This document shows positions 34,886 through 46,724 of a stretch of 64,000 bases of DNA, piece by piece. A program made the position numbers and the translations under genes. The DNA is from Phascolomyces articulosus (lineage: Eukaryota > Mucoromycota > Mucoromycetes > Mucorales > Lichtheimiaceae): the NCBI GenBank assembly GCA_025677815.1, contig JAIXMP010000028.1:434001-498000 (forward strand), read 5' to 3'. Each line of letters starts with the position of its first letter. Position 1 is the stretch's first letter. Under the pieces are notes generated by a model. The model was not told where the DNA came from. It worked only from the letters and a program-made list of their open reading frames with translations, and made no database searches.

Positions 34886-37311
34886 TTAAAAATGGCGTCT
34901 TGTTGCTTTTGTCTCCATGGAGATAGAGGTAGATGACATACCAACGGCACTTTCTTCATCATCTTTTGAGGTGCCACCATGACTTCCTTCTTCACCTTCA
35001 ATCACCCAATTCAAAGTACCTTTACGTAAACTATTGACATAATCGGATGGGAAATGATCGTTCAGGAAAAATGGGAATAAAAGACGAAATGTTACACGTA
35101 ACCAAGATTCTTGAGAAAGTCGTCTAATGACATTAGCATTCAATAAACCAGATAAATGAATATAGGAGATAGGGCGAACAGGAACAGGTTCATTTGTATG
35201 TGGATGGGGTGGATAAAGTGTGACAGAGTAGGCAGAGTCAATAAATACCAAGGTACCAGGGGGTGTACTATTTTTTACACAATCGAAAAATAAAAGATCA
35301 ATAAACTATCCTCTTGTTTCATCTCTCCCGCGAAATTCAACAATATTGGAAAACTTACTGGTAACCAAAAAAGGGAGGTACACGAGCTACAAGATCGTTA
35401 TTATATGCATGATGAAACACTTTGTTGGAAAATTCTGGGTAAAAGGCTCGAGTAAATTCGGCATCACCAATTTTAGGTTGGCCATAGGTATAGAGTCCAC
35501 CAAAATGGTTCAGAAGTGGACTTTCTGATTGTAACATTTTTGCCAGAAAAACTAAAAAAAATAAAAATTCATCCCCATTTATGATTAGAAAAAACCAACA
35601 CATTTGATACAAATCCTACTATATTATATAATATCCATCATATCCTATTCTATTATCCACATATCATACCTGTTGCTAAAGCACCACCAAGAGAATGACC
35701 TGCAATATAAAGTTGTTTTCTTCGTGGAGATGATGGATGACGCGTGGATGGATAGTCATTGAGTTCGACCGCTTCATCATCTGTTGGATGTAAATGGTTT
35801 TGATGACCAATCAAAGCCATGATCCATTCTTCCGCTTGTGCATATAAACTGTGATGTCTCACATCTCGATCGTATCCAATCCAACTATTATCAATGGGGT
35901 CGGATACATGACTGATCAATTCGTTTACTGTGAATTTACCAATATCGATGGCGGCCTGCACTGTCGATACGACTGTTCGTTGCAAAGATGCTGCATTCAG
36001 TTCGATTTGTAATGTGGCACCACGTTGTGGTGGTGTGTGTTGTCCTGTTGTGGTAGGGGATCGATCTGGTTCACCCATTGCTTCCCAGAATCCTTTATGT
36101 ACTCTACCCATAGAAACACCCGAAGGGGAACGAATCTCGGTCATTCCAATATTGAAATCCGTTACAAAGTTTTGAATGTTCATAGGATTGGTTCTATAGA
36201 GTATATATTGGTTTGGATAAGAACTCCTTCCTTTTTCCCTTCTATTAAGCCGTGTATACTGTATCCTTTCATCCCCGATGATATATTACCCTCTGAAAAC
36301 TAAAAAGATGTTATCATCCTTCTCAATGATATATGCACATGCATTCTAATATATAGGAGATGGAAAAAAGTACCCAAAAATGTTATTTCTTTTTCTCTCA
36401 ATGTCCATATCTCAACCCCCCAAAAAACCTACTCGTTCATATCCTCTCATTAAATTTCTTCATCCAATTCTCCTTTATGCCATTAAAAAAATACCATACC
36501 TTGAACCCCAATGGTAAAAATGTCCGTTTCACATCAAATCCATCCTTTTCAAGTTCATGTCTAACAAGCCCTACATCCTCATAGGCCAGTTTACTTGCTA
36601 CAGCCAGTGTATACGCAATGGACTGTGAATACTCAGGTCGAGATTGACGCTTTGGATTGAATTTCTTGGCATGTCCTTCCCTTGACGCATTTTCATCCAA
36701 TAGTTTATCAAATAATGGAAATTGAGGATCCACTGCATTAACAATGGCTAATACATGCATAAAAAATATGTGGTCAGTGAATCCCATCATCATTTTATAA
36801 TTCCTTTTTCTGCAACCTCTCTTAATTCCTTTTTAATTTTCTTCTCATATTCCACTATCATTTACCCTGACCCATCCGTTTATCTTATCCATATATATGT
36901 ATACTTACAATAATTACGTTGACTAGCATGATGACCCACCAATCGAGTCACCAAAGCACGCATGACTTGATCACTTAGTAACAAAATCATAAACCAAGCA
37001 AAAAAATTGGCTTTTACAATGACCGAAATAATAGGACCGACCACTTTTGTATTTGCAATCTTGGAAACAACAGGTTGTAAAACACGGTTGAGTTTATCGA
37101 GTAGTTCCAAAAGAAAAGGTGTACCATGCTTAACAAGACGGAAACTGACATAAAAAAAGACCGAGAGAAATAGAAATACAATAGAACAAAAATATAAAAG
37201 AATGCCAGTCCATTTGTACGCATACCATCGGGCTATAATACCAGCCAATGCTGGAATGCAAGAAATGAGTGAAGCAATGGCAAAATAAATAGATGTGCCT
37301 GAATAACTCAT
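34886..37311 (-). CDS. Class 3 lipase, membrane-anchored
   Basis: Six exons on the minus strand, 37311-36909, 36747-36500, 36345-36290, 36193-35670, 35551-35359 and 35267-34886, give 601 residues with consistent phases. The 56-nt third exon is needed to build the conserved DDNIFLVFRGTNP oxyanion segment. The N-terminal 130 residues contain several hydrophobic segments (for example residues 28-55 and around 95-110), so the enzyme is probably membrane-bound. Catalytic residues of the alpha/beta-hydrolase fold can be placed: Ser403 in GHSLGGALAT, Asp463 in NNDLVARVPP, and His546 in NDHFPSDY. By family it hydrolyses acyl glycerols or phospholipids. A spacer loop rich in Pro/Thr/His lies before the nucleophile. 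It is the only intact gene in the decayed 26-41 kb region and is flanked by an inverted pair of pseudogenes. Confidence 0.9.
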
Positions 37312-38439
37312 GTTGTCATGACACGGTTTTCAATATAAATAAGAAATAAATAAAGGAACGGCAAAGGGGGTAAAAAGTTGAGTTGGGAATAGAAGGATTG
37401 GGCCTGATTTTAATTATAACAAGTTCGAGTGTTTTAACTTTTCACATGTTTCAATACAATGGTTGTACAAGAACATCAAAATATCAATTTTTATTTCTTC
37501 ATTACGCATATTCTAAAAACCCCAAAAAAAATTATACTTGGTGCAGGAATTGGATGAAGGGTTCTATTTACTTATAAAAATATAAAGCAGCAAAATTTGG
37601 TAAAGAATTTTAATAGGATATAGTTAATAGTATTATTATTGAATCCTCTTTGCATCTAAATCATTACTAAACATGGATAAAGAAGTGTATAGTATTAATA
37701 GTTACCAAAGCCATTTTATTATCTTTGGGTAACAGAGCCAAGAATACCAAGAAATTATTACACGTAAAAGTTGGGGTCATCTTCATTATCGTTATTATTA
37801 TACTCTATAAAGAGAGATTAATGTCATACTATTCATTTCCATCGTTGGTATTTTTATTATTATTAGAAAATCAGGCGAGAATTTATAAGTAGTTAGAAAT
37901 ATATTAGCATCCAAAATCGCATACTAGTAGTAGTAATTGTATAATAGGTATTCTTAACACGTAATTCTAAATGCTTTTTACATAATAAACAATGTCTTCT
38001 TTCAACATTACCTAACTAGCACTACTACTTTTGTTCATATCAACATTAGTTAGTAAGCAGTACACCATGCTTGAAGCAGAAGAAAAGAAAAGTGGCGTAT
38101 GATAGACTACAGCAAAAGAAAATACAATTGCTCGTGGATAGCAGACAACAGGAGTCAAATTTACACCAATCATTAATGATATATATTTCACTATTTTACA
38201 TCAACACCATCAATCTACTTTTAGGGTTTCTTTTGTCAAATACGTATCAATTGTTCTTTCATTTTTTCTTTTATTATGTTAACCAAAACTAGTTCATTTC
38301 TTATCACTAATTATTCCATTGTCTTTTTCAATGCATTATAGAAATTTCACATCAATGCATCTGTTTTTTATCGAGAATGAAATTGAGTATATACCATTTT
38401 TGCGCCAGTTTATGAGAACAACACATTGAGGATGATTTA
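37312..38439. other. Lipase upstream spacer
   Basis: AT-rich; holds the presumed lipase promoter next to 37311 and otherwise nothing I recognise. Many short TAGTA/ATTATT words. No credible open frame. Confidence 0.5.
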
Positions 38440-40560
38440 GTATACATTCATATCATTGTTCTGTACTGCATTAAGTAGTTTGAAAAAAGAAGAACCACTA
38501 GCATTACAAAGTGTTATTGATGTCATGAAAACCGAAATTATCACAAGCTTTGTTAAATCCAATTATAAACTTGATTATAAGGTTGTATGGTTAAAACGGA
38601 TTCGAAAATGTGCTAATGATTGTGAAATAAAACTGTTAAATGTAATAGGTGACTTTTTGAACAATTATATGATATACTTAATTCTTTTCCATAATAATAT
38701 GCTTTAGGATGAAACAAGGATAGCAAGCTGTCTGGAAAATCATCGATGTCAAATTTCAAAGTATTAAACCATCATCGTCGTCGTCTTCAGTTTGTTCATT
38801 AAAAACACCACTTTCAAGTAGTGATCGGGAAAGTACTAAAGGTTTATGATGAAATTTTATCTGACCCCAAGACATGTTGGTATTTAAAAGCAAGTGAAAA
38901 ACGAGCTGAAATAAATATGGGAACACTACGAAAAATGAGATTTACATACTGTGCTGGCAGTCATTTTATTTTCTCACCTTCTCGGACACTGTAATAATAA
39001 TTTTCCCAATGGATGATATAAATAACTCCTGAGTGATCATTACCGTCAAACATGAGGTAGAAATACAAGCCTTACAAATTAATTCATTCGTATAATAGTG
39101 ATTCAACACTAATACCTTTAACTGCAACACGGCATTCGGTATTACATTGATCAAAACATTGTGAATACGCCTCCACAAAAATCTTGCCTAGTGAAACTAT
39201 TTTCGGGTATGCATCAATGAGATGGATAAGATATAGTCACTATAATAAACAGACACCAATCATGAAAATACGGGTAATTTGAAGTTTAACTTTCTTATAA
39301 GATATATGCAAATGATTATCAGGACGACTTGGATAACGAAACAGCATATTGCTCTCATATAAAAAATGCTGAGGTATAATCATCATATATTTGCTTCCTC
39401 GTATTTATGAACTATATTCTTTTCTATCCATTTGACGCCAGTTTTTTTTTAAACAAATAACTTAGGCTGTTCCTATTAATACGTGAAAATTTTGATGTTC
39501 ATATATTCAAAATTGATAGAGAAAATCAATTTTGAATTTTGTAACACATTTATATCGTTGGCTCTACATAACAATTATACAAGCAAGAATCCGTATCTTC
39601 TTTGTATGATAACGTTGTCCAATTAGAATTTGTGCATATCCGTATCAACAAAAAACTTTAGTTATTATATGCTAGTAATGAGCAAGAGTACTTTGTATGG
39701 TGCATGTTCCATACAAAATGACATATGATATAGATTCCATCCAACCAATATAACAAATTATCGTGGATAGCTATCAGCAACACGAATCAAGCATTACATA
39801 CCTATTATCATAATTGATATTATAGCATCAATAAGATCATCTTTTATCAGCAACATCAGCAACTTGTTCTTTTACAACGTTTATTATTATAGTCAAAAAA
39901 TATTAACAATTGCTTATTTTGCTTTATACTACGATCACCAACATCATCACCTGGGATCATTTTTTATTTATCTTATTGATTTATCGATTCCTGAATGAAT
40001 GGGGTTACATAAATCATACGACAACGCATTTACCCCATTGACCATGGGATAAGTGGACAACCCATACACAACTCGATCATTTTGCACACAAGCGAGAGGA
40101 GTTTGCACCAGTGAATAATTTTCTTGAATCTGATGCATTGTACTATCTTTGGGGTTTTGTAAATACGATTTTTCATAACTGCCCTATTAAAGCATTGAGA
40201 TAAGGTTTTATTTTAATTTTATGCTTCAGAGCCGACCCATTTGTTCTGTGGAATGCTGTCAAAATTACTACCATTATTATTTTAAAGCAAAGAAAAAACA
40301 AATGTTGCACATGCATTGATATTGAATTCCAAAAGAAAACTATCTGCTGTGGAAGAAATTGAATGTGAGAAAATAGGAAGGAGAATTGATATCATGAACA
40401 AGAAGTGAACAGACAATCCTGTAGTCAGCAGTGAGAACCCAGGAGCAAAAGGGGGAAAAATGAGCATCTAACATATCCGCCTCTTTACTCCACTTGGACA
40501 GAGAATGAATGAGAAATACTACTGATGCCAAAAAGTCAGTACGTCGGTATTCAGACACGG
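38440..40560 (+). pseudogene. Decayed gene, inverted relative of copy B (copy C)
   Basis: Plus-strand copy of the element at 31.4-33.6 kb. From about 38450: TALSSLKKEEPLALQSVIDV, VWLKRIRKCANDCEIKLLN; from 38712 a frame-broken version of the KTIDVKIQSIKPPSS segment; from 38848 VYDEILSDPKT followed by CWYLKASEKRAEI (copy B reads CWDLKASEKR); near 39305 IYANDYQDDLDNETAYCSHI; near 40107 VNNFLECDALYYLWGFVN, then a stop, then a piece matching the RADP segment of copy B, and a further stop-broken part to about 40560. It has more stops than copy B and lacks the middle (the WEHGEP block) and the 3' third. No function can be assigned; it is a relic. Confidence 0.6.
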
Positions 40561-41847
40561 TCATGAATAATAATAATTTATTCTATATATACTGATGTAC
40601 TGTAAGTATGAATATTTGATTGATAGGCGTACACATACCTAATCAAGGGTATCTACTGAAAAAATCTCCATTTTTCTACTGAAAATCTTCATTTCTCTTC
40701 TCGAAAAACTTCCAGTTCCATAAGTTGTCAGAAGACATTTCGAAGTTGTAGATTTTTAGAGGGTTTGTGCTCTCAGTGATACAGCCAAAAACATACTCTA
40801 TTGATACATAAACAGAAAAAAAAAGACATGGACAAAGTTATCATATTATTAAACGGAATAATCACCTATAGAATAGTATGTCCAGCAAAAAAAAAAAATA
40901 TGTGAATGATGACCCTACTGAACACAAAACACTCATAATTGTCGTGGAGTATTTTAGACAAAACTTTATTCAAACATTGAAAATCATTTTAATGCCTCAT
41001 ACCACAACGAATAAAAAAAAAGCAAGATTGATATTTACAACACAGTTCCCTCAAAAAGAAATTGGATAAAGACTTGCTGAACAAGTACATACAGTGAAAT
41101 CCCTCGATTTTTACAGTCTCGATCATTGCACATTCTTCGGGTCCTGTAACTTTTTTTTCGAGGAAATATCATGAAACATTTTATAAAATTGCAAATTGAC
41201 ACAGATATTAGCTCAACTTATCCAGGTTAATCTACTACATAATAATAGACTTTTTTGTTCCAAGATGATGGTATATAAATTTGAGAAAATATAGTTACTA
41301 CTACTGAACAGGTGTATAAAAAAATTGTAACATGAACTATGTCCCATTCTTTACATATAATAAATAAAGTTTACCAATATAGCCAAAAAAAAACATCATA
41401 ATTGTTAATATTGTGTCATTATTACTATTTTTATTATTATAATAATAAAAGGGATGCCATTATGGTGATAAATATTACAAAACTAAAAACGTCAATCCTT
41501 GAAATAAGGCTTTGTGCTTTTCTAGAAAGAAAAAAAAATAAAGGGTGCGAAGGGAGGAGGAGGAAAAAAAGAAAAATAAAACTTTTTTTTTTCAAGGTAA
41601 AAGTTAAATAATTATAATGAAAAAAAAAAGATCAAGGAAAAAAAAAGAAGAAGAGGGAGGTTTGTTGTGTTAATCTGTACAAAATATATAATAAAAAAAA
41701 GGTGTTTGTGCGTGCGTATATATGTGTGGGAATGGTTTGTATAAAAAAAAATGGAGAAAGGGAGAGGTGATGATAATGGTTCCAAGGAATCCAAAAAAAA
41801 AAGGAGAACCGAGGAGAAGGAGGAGGAGTGGTACGTATGTGTGTCTG
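40561..41847. other. Spacer with a possible transposon-end relic
   Basis: Mostly AT-rich and without a gene. At about 41089-41140 the sequence TACAGTGAAATCCCTCGATT and its continuation resemble the general form of pogo/Tigger-type terminal repeats (TA, then CAGT..., then a CTCGATT core). I do not find the opposite end in this window. The interval from about 41500 to 41800 is purine-rich (plus strand) and likely lies beyond the 3' end of the G-alpha gene. Confidence 0.3.
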
Positions 41848-41863
41848 TAATAATAATAATAAA

Positions 41864-41941
<78 letters not shown>
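41848..41941. repeat. (TAA)n microsatellite, about 94 bp
   Basis: Five TAA units, a two-base interruption, then about 25 further uninterrupted units to 41941. It begins only 75 bases beyond the G-alpha stop codon in the direction of transcription, so it probably lies in that gene's 3' UTR, where the RNA would read as UUA repeats. It creates a long Tyr-rich minus-strand frame that is an artefact. Confidence 0.92.
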
Positions 41942-42015
41942 GAAAGAACGTGACAAAGTAGTGTGATGGTATTTGATATGTGTATTAATAAAAATATGTA
42001 TATATATAATATTAT

Positions 42016-44117
42016 TCACAACATGCCAGAATCTCGCAGGGCATTCTGCAACAATGTCTCCTTTACTGCAGCAAACACAAATCGTATCTAATATTTTAAA
42101 CAAAGTAGAATTCGATTTAGTCTATTTCAATGATACAAATGACAAACATAAAGAAGATCTCATTGGTCAACCTTACATTGGAAGTATTTGTTGCTTGTGT
42201 TAAACTATAAATAATAATAATATTCAACATGTCAGTTATAAAAGAATAGCATATTTCAGACACTATTATTATTGTTATTATTATTGGATCCTTACTGCGG
42301 ATATATATTAAGTTTTGCTCTGTTTGTTTGTAAGAATCGCCACAGTATATACTTTGCCGCTTTATTGGCGTCTTTACCTCCTAGAGAGAACATTATTTTT
42401 CCTTCTGTTAGTTTACGACGATGTAGAAAAGGTAAGAAAATGAAACATTACCACCATAATCTGGAAAATATTTCTCCAGTGGTACCCGCATAACTTTATT
42501 TTTAAACAAGTCAACCTTATTTAAAAATAACATGATAGACGTATGGATAAACCATCGACTATTGACGATCGATTCAAATAAGGATAAACTTTCTAACATT
42601 CGATTCTATATATATTAATATTTAGATGAGTATAACATCTTTAAAATTATTATTATATATAGATTACCTGTCGAGATTCTTCTAATAATACTTGATCATA
42701 TTCACTTAGGGCAACACAAAATATAATGGATGCAACTGAATCAAAACAATGGATCCATTTTCTCCTTTCTGAACGTTGACCTCCGACATCAAACATGCTA
42801 AAAAAAAGACAAAATGATTCAACTATGTCAATACATTTTTCAATTGACAGTAATCCATTCTCTTCTTCTTTCTATTCATAGGAATAACCTATTGACCGGA
42901 ATATTATCTAGAATGATACAAATGTATCTTTTCTTTTCTCTTATTTGGGCTTTACACACTTTAAAAATATATAGATCTCCTTCCCCTTGTTGATATATAT
43001 ACCATAATCCTTTTCTCTCCTTCAAATTCCCGGACTTACTGAATAAATAGACCGCCCAATTGAAACCGAATCTCCGTAATACCCGTTGATTTCAGTCTTG
43101 CCCGTAAAACGTCTTGTTCTGTTGGAATATAATTAGGATCACCTATTCGTCTAATTTCTGTAAAAAAGCTACAATAATAAAGAAAATTTTAGGATAATAC
43201 TTTACTACCTTATGAAATGTTCTACATCATTCATTTTATGACACACATACAAAAAAAAATGTGACATCTGTGAAGTAGGGGCCACTTTTTTTTTCCTTTT
43301 CAACCCCTCCCCTTGCCTCCCTGATTTACACATACACACACTCACACACACTCACACGCACACACAGTAAATTTCTTTCATATAGATAGATATATATAAA
43401 ACAACATACTAGGGTGCCGAATCCATTAAATAAAACTCGTGTCTCCTTTCCTCAACACATAAAGATACTGTAGCATCTTTCCAAATGGATTCAATGGCGT
43501 CAACAAGTTCGGTATCTAATTCAAATTTTGGATCGCCAGGTACTTGGTATTCAAGTATCCTCCGAGCATGCTCCTTAAAATATAATATGGAACACCCATC
43601 ATCATGTTTCCATCACACCCAAAAGGATAATAGTAGATAGAGTTTTTTACCATTAAAATAATTATTAGCCACAATAACGAATCCACCTTTTTTTTCTTTT
43701 TTTTCTTTTTTTTTTTTTTTTTACCTGATTTTCATCTAATTCAAAACCAAGTCGAAAATCATCAATAGCTTGCATCAATGCTTGGGCTGATTCAACGATA
43801 TTTCGATATACAATAACTCGCCATGAAAATAATTCCTGTTTGGTATATCCATTTTGATTGATAATTTTCATTTGTTTAAGAATGGTAGATTTTCCCGATT
43901 CACCACTCCCTATCCATTATCAATAAAAAAAAAGTTAAAGGTTTAATTCAATCTATCATAGAGTGGACATCCTACTATTGCATTTATATATATATTTACC
44001 GAGAAGTAGAATTTTATATTCTTTTTCACGTCGACCTCTATCACGTTCTAATTGTCTATCAATTTCTGTACTTCGTTGAATATTATTCATATCTTCCTCG
44101 GTATGACATAAGCCCAT
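42016..44117 (-). CDS. Heterotrimeric G-protein alpha subunit
   Basis: Nine exons on the minus strand, 44117-44000, 43909-43725, 43573-43410, 43168-43040, 42797-42668, 42605-42452, 42380-42296, 42204-42177 and 42087-42016, give exactly 354 residues, the standard length. Start [11 protein letters not shown] has Gly2 for myristoylation and Cys4 for palmitoylation. Nucleotide-binding motifs: GSGESGKST at residue 40 (split by intron 1), [11 protein letters not shown] (switch I, with the toxin-target Arg), [13 protein letters not shown] (switch II, from residue 201), FLNKVD (residues 269-274) and TQATNTSN. The C-terminus is LRDSGML, with Ser where Gi proteins have the pertussis-toxin Cys. It couples seven-transmembrane receptors to cAMP or MAPK signalling at the plasma membrane. 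An upstream in-frame ATG at 44313, joined through an intron, could add 21 residues. A (TAA)n tract follows the stop. Confidence 0.95.
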
Positions 44118-46365
44118 ACTATAATTAATAGAGAATTATTATTATTATTCATTCATATAGAAGTAAATCGTCTTTTTTTTTGGATTGATATATTGTTGCT
44201 GAATGTTGTTGTCAATAAATCCTGTATAAAAATAAAAATAAAAAAACCAACCTTTGGAAACGAAAGACTTGAGGAAGATATATTTGAAGTAATTTCGAAC
44301 GTACAGTATTCATTATTTATTATTTTTCTTTTTTTCTTTTCGATCAATTGAATAGAGTTGTTCTTTATTTTATTTTATTTTTCGATGGTTGTATGTTGTT
44401 GTTGCTATGTTTTAGGTGGTCGAGTCAACATCTACTCTTGTATTTTTTTTTATTGAAAAATAATAAATAGATAGATAGATAATAAATAATAAAACAAAAA
44501 AGAAGGAAGAAAGAAAGGAAGAAAAAAAAAAGGGAAAATAAAATTTAGAAAATCGTTCATTTTTTTTTGAAGGGTAATTAATAAAAGGAAACGATTGTTG
44601 TTATTATTATTATGTGTATGTTATCCCCCTAGGTTAATGTTATGATGATGAATGATCATACATAGTAATGATGATTTGCCATATATATAATTAAAGAAAG
44701 GAAAGAACTTTTTTGCATTTATTATTATTATCTCAAAGGGGAGAGAACATTAGCAGAACAATCATGAATCATGTATATATTATAAAATATCATGTTAAAT
44801 GTATGTAATATGTTGAATATGGATTAGGCTGCTGTGAAGAAACATGATGTATGTGCGTTTCTGTTATTATCTTATGCAAGAATAAAATAATTATACTTTA
44901 TTTTTTCATAAAACAAATTTTATTATATAAAGAGACAAACAAGACCCTTTTTATTATTATCATTATTTATGGCGTCAAGGATTGAATCTAATATAATATA
45001 TATATATATATATTACCCCATACTATATACTAAACGCGACTTATGACCCATCAATTTAAATCTAGCTATAGAAGTTTATGCAAAATAATAATAATAAGAT
45101 GCATATTAGCTTAGGATGATTCACATTTCATCTTCTGGTTTTTTGTTATATAACATTTTTTGACGCTTCTTAAGGAACCCAGAAAAAAGAAAGTCTTTTT
45201 TTTCTTTTCCTCCTATATATTTATATAATAATCTCACTCATCTTCTTCTTCAAACCCCCCCCCCCCTTTCTCCTATCTCTTTCTCTTTGACATGTTGTGG
45301 TATTACTATATGAGGGTATATGTAGTATTTTTCTTTTTCTTACTCAATTCATCGTTAAGTATGAATGGGATGACTAGTTTAATTATTATTATTATTATAT
45401 GAGGAGTGTGGAGAAATATACAAAAAAAAGGCTCCTTCTTGGACATCGTCTCTCTTTGTTTCTCTCTCCTTCAATGTTTTTTTCCCCATCTTTATAATAT
45501 CTTTATTATCATAAAGGACCCAATTATTCTACTATGTGGATGAATTATAGTTTTTTACTGACATCATAAAGATGATAATAAAATGATGTTATTTTATTAT
45601 CACCATGATTATTTTTTTTACCACGAATAAAACGAAAATGTCCGAGCGACGAGAGATCTACTATAATCATGTAAAGAAAAATTGACTCATGTCTCCTATA
45701 CATAAACTGAAAATCAACCCTGAATTATTATTATTCTATATTAGACTTTTTTTTTTGTTTATTTGCATAAACTGTTCGAGATTTACTAAATAACTGGTAC
45801 GTAGTAGTAGGTTATAATAAAACTACTTTAATCAAACCATGGGTGTATAGAAATAATATTCTACTATGTAATTAATATTAATAATAATAGGTAGGTGTTA
45901 TCATCCTATTCATTTTATTATTATTATTATTATTATGAATTATCCCTATATATAATAATAATAATAGCCTGCATGACAATAACGTTAATAATAATAAAAA
46001 AAAACAACACGATCTGAACGGGGAAAATAATGTTGTTATTGTTGTAAATAATAATATCTCAACAAGGAATGGGAGAATATATGTCAATGTATCATAAATA
46101 ACATATAAAATCACGTTTCTTGTACATTTTTTTTTTATATCTATCAAAAAAACGAGAGAAAAGGGGGGAAAGGAATAGATAGATATTCAATTACCAAATT
46201 GAGAACCGGAGTTCAAATGGGTTGATGTCACTAATTTATGAATTTTTTGAAGGCATGGCGTTGTTGTTTTTTTTGGTCAACCGACAACAAAAAAAGACAA
46301 GTCCTTGCAACCCTTTTTTTTTTTTTTTAATTCCTCCAACCCCCTACTCTAATTTATATATAACA
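44118..46365. promoter_or_regulatory. Divergent intergenic region between G-alpha and QCR9 genes
   Basis: About 2.2 kb between two divergent genes, so it holds both promoters. On the minus strand, 44313-44252 looks like a 5' exon of the G-alpha gene (donor GTTGGT, acceptor ending at 44119). The rest is AT-rich with (ATT)n runs near 45390 and 45920, a poly-C run at about 45256-45267, and pyrimidine-rich sequence before 46366 typical of fungal 5' leaders. No other gene is seen. Confidence 0.45.
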
Positions 46366-46544
46366 ATGCCTGCTGCTGGTGCTTCCTCTGGTCTTTCACG
46401 TACCATTTACAACACGATCTTCCGTAAGAACTCGGTTTTCGTTACCACTATTTTCGTTTCGGCCATTGGTTTCAACATGGGCTTTGACACTGTTACTAAC
46501 AAGGTCTGGGATGATATGAACAAGGGCGTAAGTTGTTTACCTAA

Positions 46545-46578
<34 letters not shown>

Positions 46579-46724
46579 TTCAACAATTGCCCAATTGAAC
46601 GAACGAAAAAAAAAGAAAAGAAATGGTCGATATGAAAGAAAAAGAAAAGTAAATAGATACTTATCATTTCATTTCTTTCATTTAGAAACAATGGAAGGAT
46701 ATCAAGGACAAATACGAACAATAA
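46366..46724 (+). CDS. QCR9: Cytochrome bc1 complex subunit 9 (QCR9)
   Basis: Two exons, 46366-46527 and 46686-46724, give 66 residues, the same length as the yeast protein. It reads MPAAGASSGLSRTIYNTIFR, then KNSVFVTTIFVSAIGFNMGF (single transmembrane helix), then DTVTNKVWDDMNKGKQWKDI and a short charged end. The pattern of a short basic N-terminus, one helix and a W-D-x-x-N-x-G-K-x-W tail is characteristic of QCR9/UQCR10. It sits in the inner mitochondrial membrane next to the Rieske protein in complex III. The 158-nt intron contains an (ATT)n tract at 46546-46578 that leaves only short flanks for splice signals. The exons are more GC-rich than their surroundings. Confidence 0.93.

Noticed and set aside
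41612..42103. 163-codon minus-strand open frame with a long Tyr run
   Set aside because: It is the translation of the (TAA)n microsatellite and flanking low-complexity sequence plus the last G-alpha exon read in a different frame context; not a gene.
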